Position numbers and translations under genes: made by a program. DNA of 10,270 nucleotides from JAHECQ01 sp047638695 (GTDB lineage Bacteria > Actinomycetota > Acidimicrobiia > Acidimicrobiales > SZUA-35). The notes beneath the pieces are model-generated. The model saw only the letters and a program-made list of their open reading frames with translations. It did not search any database and had not been told where the DNA came from. Shown here in pieces: positions 6,242-10,270 of this stretch. The stretch lies in contig JBLINY010000141.1 in assembly GCA_047638695.1 (NCBI GenBank), positions 1-10,270 of the forward strand, read 5' to 3'. Positions within the stretch are counted from its first letter, which is position 1. Every line of letters starts with the position of its first letter.

Positions 6242-7737
6242 CCGATCAGATGAACGAGACGCCGGTGTCATCGACCATGTTGTCCGCCTGGACCACCGAG
6301 AGCTCGGTAGATCGAGAGCCACAGAACCTGCCTGATGGCTGGGAGATGGTGATCGGGTTGGAAGTCCACGCCGAGCTGGCCACGGAAACCAAGATGTTCT
6401 CACCCGCCCGCAACCAGTTTGGCGGCGACCCGAATACCAACGTGCACCCAGTCTGTCTCGGGTTGCCCGGCACGTTGCCAGTGGTGAACGCCAAGGCGGT
6501 TGAGCTATCGATCAAGGTCGGATTGGCCCTGAACTGCACGGTTCAGCGGTGCATTTTTGCTCGTAAGAACTATTTCTATCCCGACATGCCCAAGGACTAT
6601 CAGATCTCCCAGTACGACCGTCCCCTCAACATCAACGGGTGGGTCGAGCTGCCATCAGGGCATCGAGTTGGTATCGAACGGGCTCATATGGAGGAAGACA
6701 CCGGCAAGTCAACCCACGTCGGTGATTCCGGGCGCATCCACGACGCTGGTTACTCGCTGGTCGACTACAACCGGGCCGGGGTACCGCTGCTCGAGATCGT
6801 GTCCCATCCCGATATTCGAGGTCCTGAGGAGGCAAAGGCATACGCGGCCGAACTCCAAGCGATTGTGATCGCTGTCGGCGCCAGCGACGGGAAGTTCGAA
6901 GAAGGATCGATGCGCGTCGATGCCAATGTGTCGGTGCGGCCGGCTGGCTCGGACGAGCTTCGAACTCGCTGCGAGATCAAAAACGTGAACTCCCTGCGCT
7001 CGGTTGGCCGCGCCATCCAGTACGAAGCCCAACGGCACGTCGATCTCTACCTGGCCGGCGATCGTCCCATCCAAGAGACTCGGCACTGGGACGAAGAGGG
7101 TGGCCGCACTCGGGCTGGTCGGTCGAAGGAGCAAGCCGAGGACTATCGCTACTTCGCCGACCCCGATCTGGTCCCGGTCGATCCATCCCCGGAATGGATT
7201 GACGAGCTGCGCGCATCGTTGCCGCCTCTGCCTCGCCAACGCCGCGAAGCGCTCATCAGCGCCGGTGGCGATCCCGAGAACGTAGGCCTGGCAGTCGAAC
7301 GCAATCTCGACCACCTGGCTCTTGCCGCCAATGTCGATGGCGCCGATATCGACAAGGCGCTGATTCATATCGTGAACAACCTGGCCGTCGATGGTGCCGA
7401 ATTGCTCGACGCCGGTCATTTCGCTGCGTTGGTGAAGATGGAGTCGGCCGGAGATCTCACGTCGACTCAGGCCAAGCAGGTTCTTGGCGAGATGGTCGCC
7501 TCCGGAAAACAACCTTCCGAGCTTGCAGCCGAGCACGGCTTCGAGGCGATGGATAGCTCCGAACTCGAAGGTCTCCTCGACGGCATCATCGCCGAACATC
7601 CGGACGAGTGGCAGAGGTTCTGTGAAGGCGAAAACAAGCTTCAGGGCATGTTCACCGGCCAGATCATGAAAGCTACGCAGGGCAAGGCCGATGGCAAAGT
7701 CATCGCCCAGCTCCTGGCTAAGAAGAAGGGCGCCTGA
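6238..7737 (+). CDS. gatB: Asp/Glu-tRNA amidotransferase subunit GatB
   Basis: GatB binds the misacylated tRNA, phosphorylates the side-chain carboxylate with ATP and amidates it with ammonia from GatA. The protein has 499 residues. After about 35 extra N-terminal residues comes the catalytic domain: EMVIGLEVHAEL, YFYPDMPKDYQISQYD, HMEEDTGKSTH (150-160), EIVSHPDIRGPEEA, EGSMRVDANVSVRP (about 222-235) and DYRYFADPDLVP (302-313). The helical and YqeY-type tRNA-binding tail ends in GMFTGQIMKATQGKADGKVIAQLL. ATG at 6238 overlaps the gatA stop and has GGAGGT 5 nt upstream (6227-6232). Of the four cysteines that bind zinc in many GatB proteins only C73 remains (S55, A57, H70 at the others), a loss also seen in S. 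aureus GatB. Together with gatC and gatA it suggests the cell makes Gln-tRNA and/or Asn-tRNA by the indirect route. Confidence 0.98.
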   Translation: MTDQMNETPVSSTMLSAWTTESSVDREPQNLPDGWEMVIGLEVHAELATETKMFSPARNQFGGDPNTNVHPVCLGLPGTLPVVNAKAVELSIKVGLALNCTVQRCIFARKNYFYPDMPKDYQISQYDRPLNINGWVELPSGHRVGIERAHMEEDTGKSTHVGDSGRIHDAGYSLVDYNRAGVPLLEIVSHPDIRGPEEAKAYAAELQAIVIAVGASDGKFEEGSMRVDANVSVRPAGSDELRTRCEIKNVNSLRSVGRAIQYEAQRHVDLYLAGDRPIQETRHWDEEGGRTRAGRSKEQAEDYRYFADPDLVPVDPSPEWIDELRASLPPLPRQRREALISAGGDPENVGLAVERNLDHLALAANVDGADIDKALIHIVNNLAVDGAELLDAGHFAALVKMESAGDLTSTQAKQVLGEMVASGKQPSELAAEHGFEAMDSSELEGLLDGIIAEHPDEWQRFCEGENKLQGMFTGQIMKATQGKADGKVIAQLLAKKKGA

Positions 7738-7753
7738 CCGCACAGCGGTGCGG
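7738..7753 (+). terminator. Hairpin directly after gatB, probable terminator
   Basis: CCGCAC (7738-7743) and GTGCGG (7748-7753) pair perfectly around the 4-nt loop AGCG. The stem begins on the base after the gatB stop codon. It is followed by ATCTTCG, not a proper T run, so it would be a weak or U-poor intrinsic terminator at the end of the gat operon. Confidence 0.45.
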
Positions 7754-7760
7754 ATCTTCG

Positions 7761-7789
7761 TCGTGTCAGCGCGTGGCCTGACTTCACGA
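7761..7789. other. Second imperfect hairpin in the gatB-sigma gap
   Basis: TCGTG+TCAG (7761-7769) can pair with CTGA (7778-7781) and CACGA (7785-7789), leaving an 8-nt loop and a 3-nt CTT bulge. A short T run (7801-7804) comes 11 nt later. It may back up termination of the gat transcript or be chance; I cannot compute its stability. Confidence 0.3.
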
Positions 7790-7811
7790 CCCTCGGAGTC
7801 TTTTGCCCAGC

Positions 7812-7840
7812 GGTAAACCGAACCAGTGGGTGGGGCGTCT
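7812..7840 (+). promoter_or_regulatory. Candidate ECF-type promoter of the sigma factor gene
   Basis: GGTAAACC (7812-7819) is followed after 16 bp by CGTCT (7836-7840). This resembles the AAC-containing -35 and CGTC-type -10 of ECF sigma promoters and would allow autoregulation, common for this group. Transcription from it would begin around 7847-7850, about 30 nt before the chosen ATG. It rests on a single by-eye match. Confidence 0.27.
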
Positions 7841-7866
7841 GAGAGGGTGTGAACGTGGCAACCCTT

Positions 7867-7872
7867 GGGGGA
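7867..7872 (+). promoter_or_regulatory. Ribosome binding site deciding the sigma factor start
   Basis: GGGGGA lies 6 nt before ATG 7879. The upstream in-frame GTG at 7849 has only GAGAGGG one base away, which is too close for good initiation. The same GGGGGA-type site precedes the opposite-strand cfa-type gene. Confidence 0.6.
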
Positions 7873-7878
7873 AATGAC

Positions 7879-8499
7879 ATGAGCGTGGGCGGCGCCCGAA
7901 GACGAACGCGTCTAGGGGGACGCCGCGTTTCGAGCGGTTCCGGTGTGAGTGAGAGCACCGCTGATCTGGCAACCCTCTATGCCGACCACTACCGGTCGCT
8001 GGTGAAGCTGGCCTCTTTCTACGTCGACGACCGCGAATCGGCTGAGGAGGTCACGCAAGATGCGTTCGTCAAACTGCTCGGTGGGTCGTACCGGATCGAG
8101 CCGGGCCGGGAAGCAGCTTATTTGCGCTCGGCAGTTCTGAACGGAGCCCGCTCGTCGTTACGCAAGCGGCGGGTGCGTCGAGCTCATATCCCCGACAGGC
8201 CAGGAGTGGTCGCTGCTGCCGAAGTCGGTGGTGTGCAGTCGGCAGAGCAGGCCCGCATCGTTGAGGCCCTTCGCCAGCTTCCCGAACGGCAGGCCGCGGT
8301 GTTGGTACTGCGCTACTACCTCGACCTCAGTGAGGCCCAGATCGCCGACACGCTCGGAGTCGCCAAAGGATCGGTCAAGTCGCACAACCACCGAGGCTTG
8401 GCCAAATTGGCTGATCTGCTTGGTGAAGAACCCCCAGAAACGTTCGAGGACACCCTCGCCCAGAACCAAAGCACCAAGACCACAGGGTCGGAGCGATGA
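7879..8499 (+). CDS. ECF-type RNA polymerase sigma factor, SigE-like
   Basis: This is an alternative sigma factor that would direct RNA polymerase to a small regulon. From ATG 7879 it has 206 residues; from GTG 7849 it would have 216. Region 2 is at about 30-100, with LYADHYRSLVKLASFYVDD and AEEVTQDAFVKLL, which bind core polymerase and the -10 element; the region 2 end is YLRSAVLNGARSSLRKRRVRR. Region 4 is at about 126-181: ALRQLPERQAAVLVLRYYLD, then the helix-turn-helix LSEAQIADTLGVAKGSVKSHNHRGLAKL, which reads the -35 element. The layout resembles the actinobacterial SigE family. An arginine-rich N-terminal stretch (about 7-16) and an acidic then polar C-terminal tail lie outside the two domains. 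Its stop overlaps the next gene by ATGA, so the two are translated together, as expected for a sigma/anti-sigma pair. The inducing signal is unknown. Confidence 0.93.
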   Translation: MSVGGARRRTRLGGRRVSSGSGVSESTADLATLYADHYRSLVKLASFYVDDRESAEEVTQDAFVKLLGGSYRIEPGREAAYLRSAVLNGARSSLRKRRVRRAHIPDRPGVVAAAEVGGVQSAEQARIVEALRQLPERQAAVLVLRYYLDLSEAQIADTLGVAKGSVKSHNHRGLAKLADLLGEEPPETFEDTLAQNQSTKTTGSER

Positions 8500-10151
8500 C
8501 CATGCCTGAACCAACCGACCTCGAGAGCCGGCTTACCGGCGCGCTGCATGCTCGCAGCAATGACGTAGAACCTGCCGATGACTCGTTCTGCCGCTTGAAG
8601 CAACGAGTCGAAGCTAAGGCTCACCCACAGCCAGCTCGCTTTCCTGTCAACCCTCGCTATCTGGCTGCAGCTGCTGTTCTGGTGGTGGCCATTGGATCGG
8701 CCACCGTGTTGATGCGACAGGGCGAGAAGTCGAGCATCGAGGCCATCGGTCCACCGGCGACCTCGCAGCCGTCGAGTATCACAACCGTGCCGCCTGCATC
8801 AGACGCATTTACTGACGATGCTCCGCCAGTTACGACCACCACCGAGCAAGCCCGCGAGTATGTTCCTGCTGCTGCAGCCGGCCCACGTGAGCCGACGGTT
8901 GAGGCGGCGGCGCTGGCCTTTCTCGAGATGCTCCAAGTCGATCATGCTGGCATCGAGCTTGTTGATTCGGTTGACGGCGAGCTTCGCGTTGATGTTCGTA
9001 GGTACACCGAGAGCCGAGAAGTCGGTGACGTTGCGGTCTGGCTGGCCTTGGTCGAGACGGAGATCAGCAAGGGCAAGCCAGGCTTCATGGTGACGCAGGC
9101 CTTTACCGACTCCGTCACCATCACGAGTCCAGCGGTTGGCTCGGACCACATGATCTCGCCTTTGGTTGTGGCCGGGGAAGCATCAGGGGTCGACGGCGAT
9201 GTGGCGGTGGCACTGGTCTCGGCTAGCAACGGCTCGCTGCTGGCTTCCAGCTTCGCCTCGGCCGGCACGAGCGAGAAAGAGCCGTACACGGCAACGCTCG
9301 AGGTTGCCGGTGCCGAACGGGGCTGGATCGTTGTTTCCAGCGGCGGCGACGCCGACAACGTCATGGCGTCGTTTGCAGCGGTTCCCATTTCGTACATCGT
9401 TGGTCAGCACCAGATCGAGTACGCAGTGCACAACATTTCAGCCGACGATCCCGACGGCGGACTGCAACTTCGCGATCTGCCGGGAACCGAAGTCGGTGAG
9501 GTGCTGGTCACTATCCCGCCCGAAACCGTGAGGATCCGACGTCAAGGACGGGTGCCAGCGCTGATCGATCATCAGGTGTGGTGGAACGTGTTGGTCACCA
9601 TCGACGAGGAGCTCTACACCGGGTGGGTCAATAGCAGCTACTTGCGCGACCCGAACGAGGTCGTGCCGATCGATGTCAACGACGACGAACTCAGCGAGAT
9701 GGCCAGACGGTTTACCGAGCTGGGCATCGTTCGAGATATTGAAGGCCTCAAGAATCTTCCTTGGGCCACAACGGGACAGATCGAACTGGGATGGGTCGGA
9801 GCCCCGCAGCCGTTCGCCGCGGTAGATCTGCGGTCGAACGAGTTCTGGAACGCCAGTTTCGACTGGGTGATGCCCGGCGAGGCCGGCGACCCGCTCGTGA
9901 ATCTGTCGCTGCTCTCGCTTCAGGAGCTGCCCGATCCCGCCGTCGCCGATGTGGGCTACGAGCTCGACGCTGATATCTCGCCCTACGGCAATCAGGGCGA
10001 CTACATCGCCAAGCGCTTCCCGGGTGCCCGAACCATCACCATCTTCAATGCCCAGCCCGATACCCCGTGGCGAACGACAACACTGGTCGTGCTGCCAACA
10101 GTCGACGGCGCTCGCATCGTCTCGGTTGTCACCACGGTCTGGATTCCCTGA
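8496..10151 (+). CDS. Single-pass membrane protein with Gmad2-like and SH3b-like domains, probable anti-sigma factor
   Basis: The protein has 551 residues. A short cytoplasmic N-terminus (1-54, with DLESRLTGALHAR and DDSFCRLKQRVEAK helices) could hold the sigma factor. One transmembrane helix follows (about 55-73, YLAAAAVLVVAIGSATVLM), then a Pro/Thr/Ser-rich linker (about 85-118). Outside, a first domain (about 133-205, containing VAVWLALVE and KGKPGFMVTQAF) leads into a Gmad2-like immunoglobulin fold (about 207-300, starting ITSPAVGSDHMISPLVVAGEA). An SH3b-like domain follows (about 323-385, LQLRDLPGTEVGEV ... WWNVLV ... GWVNSSYL). The last 165 residues match nothing I recognise. There is no HxxxCxxC zinc anti-sigma motif; C32 stands alone. 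The anti-sigma role is inferred from the ATGA overlap with the sigma gene and the topology. ATG 8502 is an equally possible start (GGAG 8 nt upstream); ATG 8496 has AGGG 8 nt upstream. Confidence 0.82.
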   Translation: MTMPEPTDLESRLTGALHARSNDVEPADDSFCRLKQRVEAKAHPQPARFPVNPRYLAAAAVLVVAIGSATVLMRQGEKSSIEAIGPPATSQPSSITTVPPASDAFTDDAPPVTTTTEQAREYVPAAAAGPREPTVEAAALAFLEMLQVDHAGIELVDSVDGELRVDVRRYTESREVGDVAVWLALVETEISKGKPGFMVTQAFTDSVTITSPAVGSDHMISPLVVAGEASGVDGDVAVALVSASNGSLLASSFASAGTSEKEPYTATLEVAGAERGWIVVSSGGDADNVMASFAAVPISYIVGQHQIEYAVHNISADDPDGGLQLRDLPGTEVGEVLVTIPPETVRIRRQGRVPALIDHQVWWNVLVTIDEELYTGWVNSSYLRDPNEVVPIDVNDDELSEMARRFTELGIVRDIEGLKNLPWATTGQIELGWVGAPQPFAAVDLRSNEFWNASFDWVMPGEAGDPLVNLSLLSLQELPDPAVADVGYELDADISPYGNQGDYIAKRFPGARTITIFNAQPDTPWRTTTLVVLPTVDGARIVSVVTTVWIP

Positions 10152-10194
10152 GTTCGTCCTTCGGCCACTGCCTTGGTATGGCCAATGAAAATTG

Positions 10195-10226
10195 CGTGGG
10201 TGTGGGTGTGGGTGTGGGGTGTGTGG
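10195..10226 (+). repeat. GTGTGG-type hexamer repeat, G-quadruplex motif
   Basis: GGG runs at 10198-10200, 10204-10206 and 10210-10212 and GGGG at 10216-10219 are each separated by TGT, i.e. (GGGTGT)3GGGG. This meets the standard four-run G-quadruplex pattern on the + strand and is also a short tandem array with a 6-bp period. It lies about 45 nt beyond the stop of the membrane protein gene. Confidence 0.8.
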
Positions 10227-10236
10227 TTACTGCGCC

Positions 10237-10270
10237 TTAGGCGCCGAGCACGAGCCAGCCAGTGCCCCGC
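10237..10270 (-). CDS. Possible last codons of a convergent gene (runs off the window)
   Basis: Reading the - strand from the window edge gives R-G-T-G-W-L-V-L-G-A and then TAA (10239-10237). The hydrophobic, glycine-rich ending looks like a protein C-terminus, and a gene converging on the sigma/anti-sigma cluster would fit the layout. Ten codons are far too few to name it or even prove it is coding. A GCGCC-TTA-GGCGC dyad (10232-10244) spans the stop. Confidence 0.25.
   Translation of the reverse strand, partial: RGTGWLVLGA

Noticed and set aside
6709..7743. Long open frame (344 codons) on the - strand across gatB
   Set aside because: It lies wholly antisense to the well-supported gatB, its translation shows no domain or family motif, and GC-rich codon use commonly opens such antisense frames.
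10163..10184. GGCCA...TGGCC inverted repeat after the membrane protein gene as a terminator
   Set aside because: Only a 5-bp stem with a long loop and no T run on either strand.
1..10270. Mobile elements, CRISPR arrays, defence systems, tRNA or rRNA genes
   Set aside because: No transposase or integrase frame, no spaced direct-repeat array, and no tRNA-like cloverleaf in the gaps; nearly all of the window is covered by identifiable genes.

Overview
The window looks like a chromosomal segment from a fairly GC-rich actinobacterium. Three things suggest this: ATG/GTG starts, a gatCAB operon, and a SigE-type ECF sigma factor followed by a membrane-anchored partner. An acidimicrobial lineage is a guess from the flavour of the proteins, not something the sequence proves. 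Most of the window is ordinary core metabolism and translation. I see no mobile element, CRISPR array, phage gene, rRNA or tRNA. I also see no strong case for a wholly new system; the most individual part is the sigma/anti-sigma pair at the right end.

Layout from left to right. (1) Positions 1-2882 carry glcD (3' part only), glcE and glcF on the + strand. They encode the two flavoprotein subunits and the iron-sulfur subunit of a glycolate-oxidase-type complex, which oxidises a 2-hydroxy acid and passes electrons through Fe-S clusters, probably to the quinone pool. (2) Positions 2861-4255 carry, on the - strand, a cyclopropane-fatty-acid synthase family SAM methyltransferase that is convergent with glcF and overlaps its 3' end by 22 bp. 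(3) A 217-bp divergent gap (4256-4472) holds phased TGTGG half-sites and candidate promoters for both neighbours. (4) Positions 4473-7737 carry gatC, gatA and gatB on the + strand. They encode the three subunits of the tRNA-dependent amidotransferase that converts Glu-tRNA(Gln) and Asp-tRNA(Asn) to the correct amidated forms. (5) The 141-bp gap 7738-7878 contains two hairpins and a possible ECF promoter. (6) Positions 7879-10151 carry an ECF sigma factor translationally coupled to a single-pass membrane protein with Gmad2-like and SH3b-like outer domains, most likely its anti-sigma factor. (7) The right edge has a G-quadruplex-type hexamer repeat and what may be the last codons of a convergent - strand gene.

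Genes within each + strand cluster are packed tightly (TGATG or ATGA stop/start overlaps at four junctions), so each cluster is probably one transcript with coupled translation. The clusters look functionally independent of one another. Gaps between genes are all under 300 bp.
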